DNA from: an uncultured Mycoplasmatota bacterium
GTDB taxonomy: Bacteria > Bacillota_I > Bacilli_A > RF39 > UBA660
Length of the DNA stretch: 39,106 nucleotides
NCBI GenBank assembly: GCA_900546715.1
Contig: UREA01000012.1
Location: forward strand, 1-39,106
Reading direction: 5' to 3'
The notes under the pieces are model-generated. The model made no database searches, was not told where the DNA came from, and worked only from the letters and a program-made list of their open reading frames with translations. Shown here piece after piece: positions 16,176 to 23,268 of this stretch. The position numbers were made by a program, and so were the translations under genes. The number at the start of each line of letters is the position of its first letter. The stretch's first letter is position 1.

Positions 16176-18320
16176 ATGTTAGAAAAATTAAGTAGGGAAT
16201 TTAGTTTTTATAATAGTGATATTAATTATTATAAAAAAATAATAAATAGTAATAGCAATTTAAAAGAATGTATTAAAATAATAATTAAAGATATTAAAAG
16301 AAATCTAAAACAAGGTAATGGTAGTTTTATTAGATTAGATAATTTAGAAGAAATATTAAGTGTATTTGAAAAATATAACATAGTTATTGATATAGATATA
16401 ATGTCTAATTTAGTGAAAAATCCAAACTTTTTAAATAATTTATTTAAAGAAAAAAAGAGAATTACAGATAAAGATATAGATAGTGTTAGTACTAATGAAT
16501 TAGTTAGAGATTTTTTAACAACTTATGCTCTATCAATAGGTAAATATCAAGAAGAAATAGATGAAAATATTTATATATCAACAGATGAAATTAGAGATTA
16601 CCTAAGAGAAATAGGGAAAATACCAATGTTACAACACGAGGAAATATTATATTTATATCAAAATATTAATGAATCTAATAAAGATGATACATATAAAAAA
16701 GTAGTTGAGGCAAATCTTCGGTTGGTTGTAAGTGTTGCCAAAAAATATCAAGGTCGAGGTTTATCTTTCTTTGATTTAATCCAAGAAGGTAATATCGGTT
16801 TGATGAAGGCTGCAAAGAAGTATGATTATAATAAAGGATTTCATTTTTCAACCTATGCCAGTTATTGGATTAGACAAGGGATAACTAGAGCTATTGCTGA
16901 TCAAGGTAGAACAATAAGAATTCCTGTTCATGCTCATGAAAGGTTAGCAAAAATGGTTGCTATTAAAAATAAATTATTGGCTAATCTGGGTAGAATTCCC
17001 ACTCCTGAAGAACTTGCAGATGCTATGAATACCGATGTTAATGAAATAAAGAAAATAGATGATTTTGCTCAAGTATCTATTAATTTAGAAGATTTAGTAT
17101 CTAATGATGAAGGTGATGAAATAACTAAAGGGGATTATATCGCTGATGAAGATGTAAATATTGAAGAGGATGTAACTACTTCTTGGATGATTGATTATTT
17201 AAGTAAAACTTTACATAATCTAGATAGTAGAAGTGAACATGTTTTAAGAATGCGTTTTGGTATTCAAGATAAAGAAAATCCGAATCCCTTATATGAAACC
17301 ACTCATACTTTAGAAGAGGTAGGTAAACTTTATAATGTAACTAGAGAAAGAATTAGACAAATAGAGTCTAAAGCTTTAAGAAAACTTAGTGCTAATAAAG
17401 GATTACAAGAATATTATTTCAATTCATCTAAACCAACTAAACATTTTTATGATAATTTTGAAAATGTTGATATTTCAGAAATAAATAAAATAATAAACAA
17501 ATTAACAATAGATGAACAAAGAGCACTATATAGCACATTTGGTAATAATTTATATGAATTAAATAATGTTGATAGTTACATTTACAATTTAGCAAATAGA
17601 GCTATTTTTAAGATAAAAGATTTATTAAAAACATCTGCTAAAAGTAATAATGAAAAAAATAATAAACAAACTTTACAAAGTATTCTTAATGCTAGTCTTG
17701 AAGAAATGGATATTTTAATTAGATTTATGAATAAAAATAATAAATTATATCAAACAATAATTAAAATATTTGGACCTAATTTAGATAAAGAAGTTTTTAT
17801 AAAATCAGTAGATGTTGAACTGATTAATATACTGAGAAATGAATTAGCAGAATATAGAAAATATTTAAATAAAACTTTAGAAGAAACACTAGGACTAAGT
17901 ATTATAATAATAGAAAAATTAAAGTCTAAAATAGGTAGTGTTTTTTATCAAAAGTTAACTGTTTTTTATGGTAGTAATTTAGATGAAGTATTAAACTTTA
18001 ATTTTAATACTAAAAAAGATTTTATTTATTTTACTAAAATAATTACTTATTTGAAAGAACTTAGTAAAACTATAGTGGAAACACCATTTAGTGATCCAAT
18101 ATTTAAAGAATTAATTACTTATTTGCCAGAGGAATATAGGTTAATGACTTCTCTTAGATTAGGTATTTATGATGGATCTATTTATTCTATTAAAGATATT
18201 GCAAGTATTTTTAATATTAGTGAAGATGAAGTAAGAAAAAAAGTAGATAAGGGCACTAATTTGTTTAGAGATTTAGTAAAAGAACAAGAAAAAAATAAAA
18301 ATTTAAGAAGAACTAAATAA
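16176..18320 (+). CDS. Large sigma-70 family factor 3 with C-terminal extension
   Basis: A 714-aa protein with the most canonical core of the trio: region 1.2 (135-158, STDEIRDYLREIGKIPML), region 2 (178-250, ANLRLVVSVAKKYQGRGL, IQEGNIGLMKAAKKYDY, FSTYASYWIRQGITRAI), region 3 (255-310) and region 4 (345-405, HVLRMRFGIQD and EEVGKLYNVTRERIRQIES). This is close to RpoD/group 2 factors, but it lacks a classical region 1.1. It has a leader like its neighbours (SREFSFYNSDINYYKKI) and about 300 extra C-terminal residues with repeats ALYSTFGNNL, TIIKIFGPNL and KLTVFYGSNL, and a terminal YLPEEYRLMTSLRLGIYDG domain (from about 649). It starts two bases after factor 2 with AGAGGAGA. It might be the principal sigma factor with an unusual tail, but the context (not next to dnaG) does not support that. 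Confidence 0.83.
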   Translation: MLEKLSREFSFYNSDINYYKKIINSNSNLKECIKIIIKDIKRNLKQGNGSFIRLDNLEEILSVFEKYNIVIDIDIMSNLVKNPNFLNNLFKEKKRITDKDIDSVSTNELVRDFLTTYALSIGKYQEEIDENIYISTDEIRDYLREIGKIPMLQHEEILYLYQNINESNKDDTYKKVVEANLRLVVSVAKKYQGRGLSFFDLIQEGNIGLMKAAKKYDYNKGFHFSTYASYWIRQGITRAIADQGRTIRIPVHAHERLAKMVAIKNKLLANLGRIPTPEELADAMNTDVNEIKKIDDFAQVSINLEDLVSNDEGDEITKGDYIADEDVNIEEDVTTSWMIDYLSKTLHNLDSRSEHVLRMRFGIQDKENPNPLYETTHTLEEVGKLYNVTRERIRQIESKALRKLSANKGLQEYYFNSSKPTKHFYDNFENVDISEINKIINKLTIDEQRALYSTFGNNLYELNNVDSYIYNLANRAIFKIKDLLKTSAKSNNEKNNKQTLQSILNASLEEMDILIRFMNKNNKLYQTIIKIFGPNLDKEVFIKSVDVELINILRNELAEYRKYLNKTLEETLGLSIIIIEKLKSKIGSVFYQKLTVFYGSNLDEVLNFNFNTKKDFIYFTKIITYLKELSKTIVETPFSDPIFKELITYLPEEYRLMTSLRLGIYDGSIYSIKDIASIFNISEDEVRKKVDKGTNLFRDLVKEQEKNKNLRRTK

Positions 18321-18351
18321 TGTGTGATATAATTAATATGGTGAAGATATT

Positions 18352-20904
18352 ATGCAAAAAAAATTAATACTTGTTGATGGTAATAACTTAATGTTTAGAA
18401 GCTACTATGCAACCGCTTATAGTGGGAGAATGATGAAAAATTCTAAAGGTCTTCCTACTAATGCTTTATTTGGTTTTGCTTCAATGATTAATAAAATCAT
18501 AGCAGAAGAAAATCCAACATATATGGCAGTAGCTTTTGATATTGGTTTAAATTTTCGTAAAAGCAAATATGATTTTTATAAAGAAGGAAGAACTAAAACT
18601 CCAGATGAATTAAATGAGCAAATGCCAATAGCTAGAGATATGCTAGATGCTATGGGTATAAAACACTTTGAGCTAGCTCCGTATGAGGCCGATGATATCA
18701 TTGGTACAATTGCTAAAATGACTGAGATAGATCCTGATTTTGCTTCAGTAATTGTTTCTAGTGATAAAGATTTATTACAACTTATTAGCCATGAAACAGA
18801 AGTAAAATTATTAAAACAAACCGGTTTTATTCGTTATAATTACGAAACATTTAAGGAAGATTATAAAATTGAACCAATTAGAATAATTGATTTAAAAGCT
18901 TTAATGGGAGATTCATCAGATAATATCCCTGGAGTTCCAGGTGTTGGTGAAAAAACAGCATTAAAACTATTACAGGAATATGGATCTTTAGATAATTTAT
19001 ATGCTAATTTAGATAAAATAAGTGGTAAAGTAAAAGAAAAGCTAGAGATGGGTAAGGAAAGCGCTTATATGAGTAGGGATATTGCTACAATTTACAGGGA
19101 TGTTCCTCTAGATATTACTCTAGAAGATTTAAAACTAGATTTATCCGATGATACTAAAATTAAAGAAATGTATCAAGAACTAGAATTTTTCTCTTTACTT
19201 AAAAGTGATATTAAACCCCAAAATGCTAATGAGTTAAGTTATAAAGTTATTGAAAGTTTGGAAGGCTTAAAACTATCAGATGATATTGCTATTTACCTAG
19301 AACTTGATAATGCGAATTATCACATAGCAAATATTATTGGTATGAGTATTACTGATAAAGATAATAATTATTTTATTAAAAAAGAAATAGTTAAAGATGC
19401 TCTAGAACTTATCAAAAACAAAAACATTACAACTTATGATTTAAAGAAAGTAATAGGTAATACTAAAATCCCAGTTAATGGCACATTTGATGTATCTATT
19501 GCAGCATACATCCTTGGCCTTAATTCCAAAGATGATTTAGCATATCTTGCTAATCAATTTGACATGCATATCATGTTTTATGATGCTTTAAAGAAAAATA
19601 ATTTTACAGATATAGTGGAAATAGTTAAAAAATCTAAATTCTTATATGATATTAAAGATGAATTTGTAAGAAGAATGACAGATGAAGGATCTTACAAACT
19701 ATTTACAGATATTGAAATGCCTTTAGTTCCAGTACTTGCTGATATGGAAAATACAGGTATTAAAGTAGATAAACAAGTACTTGATGAAATGAAAAAAGAA
19801 ATAGATGTTAAAATAGAACTTTTAGAAGGTTCTATTTATAACCTAGCAGGAAGAAAATTTAATATCAGCAGTCCAAAACAACTTGGAGAAGTATTATTTG
19901 TCGATTTAGGTCTGCCAAGTGGCAAAAAAAATAAGACCGGCTATAGTACAGATGTAAAAGTCCTAGAAAAACTAGCGGCTAATTATCCAATTGCTGAGAA
20001 AATTCTAGAATATAGGGCTCTAACTAAACTTAATAGTACATATATTGAAGGTTTAGAAAACTATATTTTAGAAGATGGTAAAATTCATACTATTTATAAA
20101 CAAACTTTAACTAGAACAGGTCGTCTTTCATCAACTGAACCAAATCTTCAAAATATTCCTGTTAGAGAAGAAATGGGAAGGAAAATTAGAAAAGCATTTG
20201 TGCCAGTTAATGATTTACTGCTTAGTGCTGATTATTCCCAAATTGAACTTAGAATTCTTGCTCATATTTCTAAATGTCCAGGATTAATCGATGCATTCAA
20301 AAATGATTTTGATATTCATACTAAAGTAGCTAGTGATATATATGGTATTCCAACAAGTGGAGTAACTAAAACAATGCGAAGAACTGCTAAAGCAGTTATA
20401 TTTGGTATTGTTTATGGAATCAGTGGCTTTGGTCTTGGGGAAAACCTACATATTTCTCGGAGTGATGCTGATGAATTTATCAAAAAGTATTTTGAACTTT
20501 ATCCCGAAGTTAAAAAATATACAGAAGATGTAGTAAAATATGCTCATGAACACGGGTTTGTTACAACTCTTTTTGGTCGTAAGAGAATAATTGATGAGAT
20601 TAAAAATCCTAATTATATCATCAAAAGTACTGGGGAAAGAATGGCCATGAATACTCCAATTCAAGGAACTAGTGCTGATATCATGAAAATGGCCATGATT
20701 AATGTTTATAATAGATTTAAAAAAGATGGTATAACTAGTAAAATTTTATTACAAGTTCATGATGAAATAATTGTTGATGTTAAGGGCGAAGAACTAGAAA
20801 AAGTAAAGAGAATAATTAAAGAAGAAATGGAAAATGTCTATAAATTAGATGTTCCTCTAAAGGTGGAAATAGATACCGGTATAAACTGGTATGAAGCAAA
20901 GTAG
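18352..20904 (+). CDS. polA: DNA polymerase I
   Basis: Repair and Okazaki-fragment polymerase, 850 aa. Residues 1 to about 290 are the 5'-3' exonuclease (LVDGNNLMFRSYYA, YEADDIIGTIA, SSDKDLLQL, GDSSDNIPGVPGVGEKTA). About 300-460 is the remnant proofreading domain: the catalytic D-x-E reads YLELD, so proofreading is probably lost, as in many Bacillota. The polymerase has motif A DYSQIELR (627-634), motif B RRTAKAVIFGIVYG and motif C QVHDEIIVD (801-809). It follows the sigma cluster by 31 bp and precedes mutM by 8 bp, a common polA-mutM pairing. A TATAAT before it could be an internal promoter, but no good -35 accompanies it. Confidence 0.97.
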   Translation: MQKKLILVDGNNLMFRSYYATAYSGRMMKNSKGLPTNALFGFASMINKIIAEENPTYMAVAFDIGLNFRKSKYDFYKEGRTKTPDELNEQMPIARDMLDAMGIKHFELAPYEADDIIGTIAKMTEIDPDFASVIVSSDKDLLQLISHETEVKLLKQTGFIRYNYETFKEDYKIEPIRIIDLKALMGDSSDNIPGVPGVGEKTALKLLQEYGSLDNLYANLDKISGKVKEKLEMGKESAYMSRDIATIYRDVPLDITLEDLKLDLSDDTKIKEMYQELEFFSLLKSDIKPQNANELSYKVIESLEGLKLSDDIAIYLELDNANYHIANIIGMSITDKDNNYFIKKEIVKDALELIKNKNITTYDLKKVIGNTKIPVNGTFDVSIAAYILGLNSKDDLAYLANQFDMHIMFYDALKKNNFTDIVEIVKKSKFLYDIKDEFVRRMTDEGSYKLFTDIEMPLVPVLADMENTGIKVDKQVLDEMKKEIDVKIELLEGSIYNLAGRKFNISSPKQLGEVLFVDLGLPSGKKNKTGYSTDVKVLEKLAANYPIAEKILEYRALTKLNSTYIEGLENYILEDGKIHTIYKQTLTRTGRLSSTEPNLQNIPVREEMGRKIRKAFVPVNDLLLSADYSQIELRILAHISKCPGLIDAFKNDFDIHTKVASDIYGIPTSGVTKTMRRTAKAVIFGIVYGISGFGLGENLHISRSDADEFIKKYFELYPEVKKYTEDVVKYAHEHGFVTTLFGRKRIIDEIKNPNYIIKSTGERMAMNTPIQGTSADIMKMAMINVYNRFKKDGITSKILLQVHDEIIVDVKGEELEKVKRIIKEEMENVYKLDVPLKVEIDTGINWYEAK

Positions 20905-20912
20905 GTGAGTTT

Positions 20913-21731
20913 ATGCCAGAAATAGCAGAAGTAGAAACAGTTAGAAATACTTTAAAAAACATGATTTTAAATAAAGAAATAAAAAACGTAAATGTCTTAT
21001 ATCCTAAAATGTTAGATAGTAGCGTGGAAGAATTTAAAAGTATTTTGCCCGGTAAGAAGTTTATAGATATTAAGAGAAATGGAAAATGGCTAATATTTGA
21101 TCTAGGAGATTATTATTTATTAAGTCACTTAAGAATGGAAGGAAAATACTTTGTTAAGAATCTCGGTGAAGAGATTAATAAACATGAACATGTTATTATT
21201 ACATTTACTGATAATACTGATTTAAGATATCATGACACTCGTAAGTTTGGCAGAATGAAACTAATAAAAAAAGAAGAATTAGATAGTACTCCGGAGATAA
21301 AAAAACAAGGTATTGAACCAATTAGTGATAAACTTACAAAAGAATATTTATATGATAAAATTCATTCTAAGCATCTGCCAATTAAAACTATTTTGTTAGA
21401 TCAAACAATTATTGCTGGCCTTGGCAATATTTATGCTGATGAAGTTTTATTTGCATCACATATAAATCCTTTGAAAAAAGGTAGTGATATTACAATAAAT
21501 GATTGTGAAAATATCAAAAATGCATCTAGAGATATAATTTCTAAAGCAATAGAATACGGAGGAACTACAATAAAAAGTTATACTTCATCTTTAGGAGTAA
21601 CTGGCAGGTTTCAACAATTTTTAATGGTTCACAAAAGAGAAGGAGAACCATGCTTAGTATGTAAAACTCAAGTAGTTAGAATAAAGGTCGGAGGAAGAAG
21701 TACATATTATTGTCCAAAATGTCAAAAATGA
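20913..21731 (+). CDS. mutM: Formamidopyrimidine-DNA glycosylase (Fpg/MutM)
   Basis: Base-excision repair glycosylase/AP lyase that removes 8-oxoguanine and formamidopyrimidines. 272 aa, normal length. After Met removal the N-terminal Pro is the nucleophile and the next Glu is catalytic (MPEIAEVETVRNTL). Other signatures are LRMEGKY, HDTRKFGRM, LLDQTIIAGLGNIYADEVLF and the C-terminal zinc finger C-x2-C-x16-C-x2-C (CLVCKT to CPKC) with VGGRSTYYC. AGGTGA lies in the end of polA. The TGA stop is directly followed by the promoter of the candidate small RNA, with no terminator of its own seen. Confidence 0.96.
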   Translation: MPEIAEVETVRNTLKNMILNKEIKNVNVLYPKMLDSSVEEFKSILPGKKFIDIKRNGKWLIFDLGDYYLLSHLRMEGKYFVKNLGEEINKHEHVIITFTDNTDLRYHDTRKFGRMKLIKKEELDSTPEIKKQGIEPISDKLTKEYLYDKIHSKHLPIKTILLDQTIIAGLGNIYADEVLFASHINPLKKGSDITINDCENIKNASRDIISKAIEYGGTTIKSYTSSLGVTGRFQQFLMVHKREGEPCLVCKTQVVRIKVGGRSTYYCPKCQK

Positions 21732-21760
21732 TTGACAAATAGAAAATAATTTGGTATATT
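21732..21760 (+). promoter_or_regulatory. Vegetative promoter of the candidate small RNA
   Basis: TTGACA (21732-21737), exact 17-bp spacer, TATATT (21755-21760), starting on the first base after the mutM stop. Predicted start of transcription is near 21767. Confidence 0.85.
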
Positions 21761-21789
21761 ATAGTTGTTCTTGAATATTTTAAGAACTA

Positions 21790-21883
21790 AAATGTTAGTC
21801 GCTTACGGATGGCGCGACTCATAAATGATTCCGACCGAGAAATGTTAGTCGCTTACGGATGGTGCGACTCATAAATGATTCCG
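21790..21883 (+). repeat. Two tandem 44-bp repeats, period 50 bp
   Basis: Copies at 21790-21833 and 21840-21883 differ at one base and are separated by 6 unlike bases. Each is much richer in GC than the surroundings. Conservation covers both the hairpin and the downstream TCCG, consistent with selection on structure or a recent duplication. Confidence 0.9.
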
Positions 21884-21895
21884 TTTGAAAATGTT

Positions 21896-21929
21896 AAAAA
21901 GTTTTGATTTTAAATCAAAACTTTTTTAT
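21896..21929 (+). terminator. Intrinsic terminator of the candidate small RNA
   Basis: AAAAAGTTTTGATTT pairs with AAATCAAAACTTTTT (a long stem with a minimal loop), followed by TTATTTT. Confidence 0.85.
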
Positions 21930-21960
21930 TTTGAAGTTTTTTGAAGTTTTCTCTTGATAA

Positions 21961-22212
21961 ACTTACCAATGCGTAGTGATTTTATTACAAAATGCTTTTC
22001 CTACATTAGAGAAGTATATTGATCATCCACATATAAGAAATGGTGCACCTATGAAAGAAAGTACAAATTTGATAAGTGAAATATTATCTAATTTTACTTG
22101 GATGATGATAATGAAAAAGAAAGGACTTAATTTGTTTTTTGCTAATATTGATGGTATAAAAGAGAAAATGTTAAAAGAAGTCGAAAAAGATAAACAATTA
22201 GTTTCTAATTAG
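21961..22212 (+). pseudogene. Unrecognised ORF fragment, probably the 3' end of a decayed gene
   Basis: An open frame of about 84 codons directly after tandem stops; a GTG at 21976 is the only early start and lacks a Shine-Dalgarno site. The product (NAFPTLEKYIDHPHIRNG, ESTNLISEILSNFTWMMIMK) looks like real protein with helices and mixed composition, and it is closed by a terminator. No family is recognised. It reads like the C-terminal end of a larger enzyme whose front part is gone, perhaps replaced when the upstream RNA unit was inserted or formed. Expression is doubtful. Confidence 0.45.
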
Positions 22213-22224
22213 CAATTGAAAGTT

Positions 22225-22252
22225 AAACCAGTCAAGTTTTGACTGGTTTTTG
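22225..22252 (+). terminator. Intrinsic terminator
   Basis: AAACCAGTCAA pairs with TTGACTGGTTT around GTT, followed by T residues. Confidence 0.85.
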
Positions 22253-22274
22253 TGTAAATCTGTTTTTAAATAAA

Positions 22275-22303
22275 TTGCAATTAATAGTTTATTACTTTAT
22301 AAT
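22275..22303 (+). promoter_or_regulatory. Vegetative promoter of the two small membrane-anchored protein genes
   Basis: TTGCAA (22275-22280), 17-bp spacer, TATAAT (22298-22303), then GAAGGAG at 22311-22317. Confidence 0.82.
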
Positions 22304-22326
22304 TAAAGTAGAAGGAGTTGTTTATA

Positions 22327-22569
22327 GTGAAAGATAAAGAAAAAGTAAAGAGAATAGCAATTTATGTATTAAGTGTAGTTTTATTAGTAGTATTTGTCAT
22401 AATACCATGGTGGTACATAACAAGACCTACACCTCCTAGTATTTGTCGTAGTATTTGTCCTAATAGTGAGGTTGAAGGTGCAACTGAAGAGAATTATTGT
22501 ATATGTAGTGATGGGACTATAATTAATCCAGAAACTTTTGATAGCCCAAATAATAATGAAAGTGAGTAG
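22327..22569 (+). CDS. Small membrane-anchored protein with a cysteine-rich outer segment
   Basis: An 80-aa protein. The GTG at 22327 is preferred because GAAGGAG lies nine bases before it; an in-frame TTG at 22318 would overlap no space for ribosome binding. After a short basic start (KDKEKVKRI) there is one membrane segment ending in PWWY, then an outer part with four cysteines (ICRSICPNSEVEG and NYCICSDGT) that could form disulfides or bind metal. The C-terminus is Asn/Glu-rich. No family is recognised. The next gene begins three bases after its stop and has a similar anchor, so the two are an operon and may act together at the cell surface. Confidence 0.7.
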   Translation: MKDKEKVKRIAIYVLSVVLLVVFVIIPWWYITRPTPPSICRSICPNSEVEGATEENYCICSDGTIINPETFDSPNNNESE

Positions 22570-22572
22570 AGT

Positions 22573-23214
22573 ATGAAAGATAAAAATAAAAAACCATATA
22601 TAATTTTAGGTATAGTTATAGTAATAATAATTTTGTTTTGGCAATTTATTGTACCGGCTTTGTCAACTGCTTATAAACCGGTATTATATTTGTATCCAGA
22701 AAATGATAATACAGAGATTAAAGTATCGTTTGAACATCCCGAAAACTTAACAGTAACATATCCTAAATATAATAATGAATGGGTGGTTACTGCAAATAGC
22801 AATGGGGATTTATATGATCAAAGTGGTAAATATTATTATGCCCTATATTGGGAAGAAAGTAATGCTATAGATGTCGATTTTAGTGAAGGATTTTATGTAA
22901 CAAAAGATGATGCTATAGAGTTTTTAGAAGAAAAGTTAACAATAATAGGTTTAAATAATAGAGAAAGAAATGAATTTATAATGTATTGGTTACCGATACT
23001 TGAAGAAAATGAACAAAGTTTAGTATATTTTGAACTAACAGAATCAAGAGAAGCAAATAATAAATTAATAATAGAACCTAAACCTGATTCTCTACTTAGA
23101 GTAGCAATACACATTAAGAAAGCAAATAAAAGAGTAGATATTAAAGAACAAGTATTACCTACATTTGAAAGAGTAGGATTTGTAGCAGTAGAATGGGGAG
23201 GTACTATACACTAA
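22573..23214 (+). CDS. Membrane-anchored protein of the 'KPVLYLYP' surface family
   Basis: A 213-aa protein with an N-terminal membrane anchor (about residues 8-27), then a single extracellular domain. It opens with YKPVLYLYPENDNTEIKV and continues with LTVTYPKYNNEWVV, YYALYWEES, DFSEGFYV, FLEEKLTIIGLNNRE, EFIMYWLP and ends FVAVEWGGTIH. I recall this conserved pattern (KPV-x-YLYP ... YWLP ... EWGG) in uncharacterised secreted proteins of many gut bacteria; no activity is known to me. The start lacks a strong ribosome site but is coupled to the preceding gene's stop. Confidence 0.75.
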   Translation: MKDKNKKPYIILGIVIVIIILFWQFIVPALSTAYKPVLYLYPENDNTEIKVSFEHPENLTVTYPKYNNEWVVTANSNGDLYDQSGKYYYALYWEESNAIDVDFSEGFYVTKDDAIEFLEEKLTIIGLNNRERNEFIMYWLPILEENEQSLVYFELTESREANNKLIIEPKPDSLLRVAIHIKKANKRVDIKEQVLPTFERVGFVAVEWGGTIH

Positions 23215-23219
23215 TAATA

Positions 23220-23248
23220 TTGACAAACCAAATAAAAAATACTAGAAT
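23220..23248 (+). promoter_or_regulatory. Vegetative promoter of the Fic gene
   Basis: TTGACA (23220-23225), 17-bp spacer, TAGAAT (23243-23248). The transcription start near 23255 leaves a leader of only about 14 bases to the ATG at 23269. Confidence 0.8.
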
Positions 23249-23268
23249 ATTCACTTGAGTTGATTAAT

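Larger units (their letters stand above)
21767..21930 (+). ncRNA. Candidate small structured RNA with two tandem motifs
   Basis: A 165-nt unit bounded by a consensus promoter and an intrinsic terminator, without a credible reading frame. After a 5' hairpin (GTTCTT / AAGAAC, 21766-21786) come two 44-base copies (21790-21833 and 21840-21883) at an exact 50-base period with one difference (C21813 versus T21863). In each copy AGTCGC pairs with GCGACT, and the loop's ACGGA (21805-21809) can pair with TCCGA or TCCGT downstream, forming a possible pseudoknot. No known RNA class is recognised. It could be a trans-acting RNA, a tandem riboswitch or an attenuator leader for the weak ORF that follows; the strong terminator before that ORF fits the first two. 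Confidence 0.65.

Noticed and set aside
12028..18320. Three fragments of one broken rpoD
   Set aside because: Each ORF is long and intact, each has its own N-leader and terminal domain, and two have full sigma cores, so they are paralogues and not pieces.
21790..21883. CRISPR array
   Set aside because: Only two copies, separated by 6 bases and not by spacers, and no cas genes.
21790..21883. Guanidine-II (mini-ykkC) tandem-hairpin riboswitch
   Set aside because: That class has short stems capped by ACGR tetraloops; here the loops are 11 bases and the ACGGA is internal, and no guanidine exporter gene follows.
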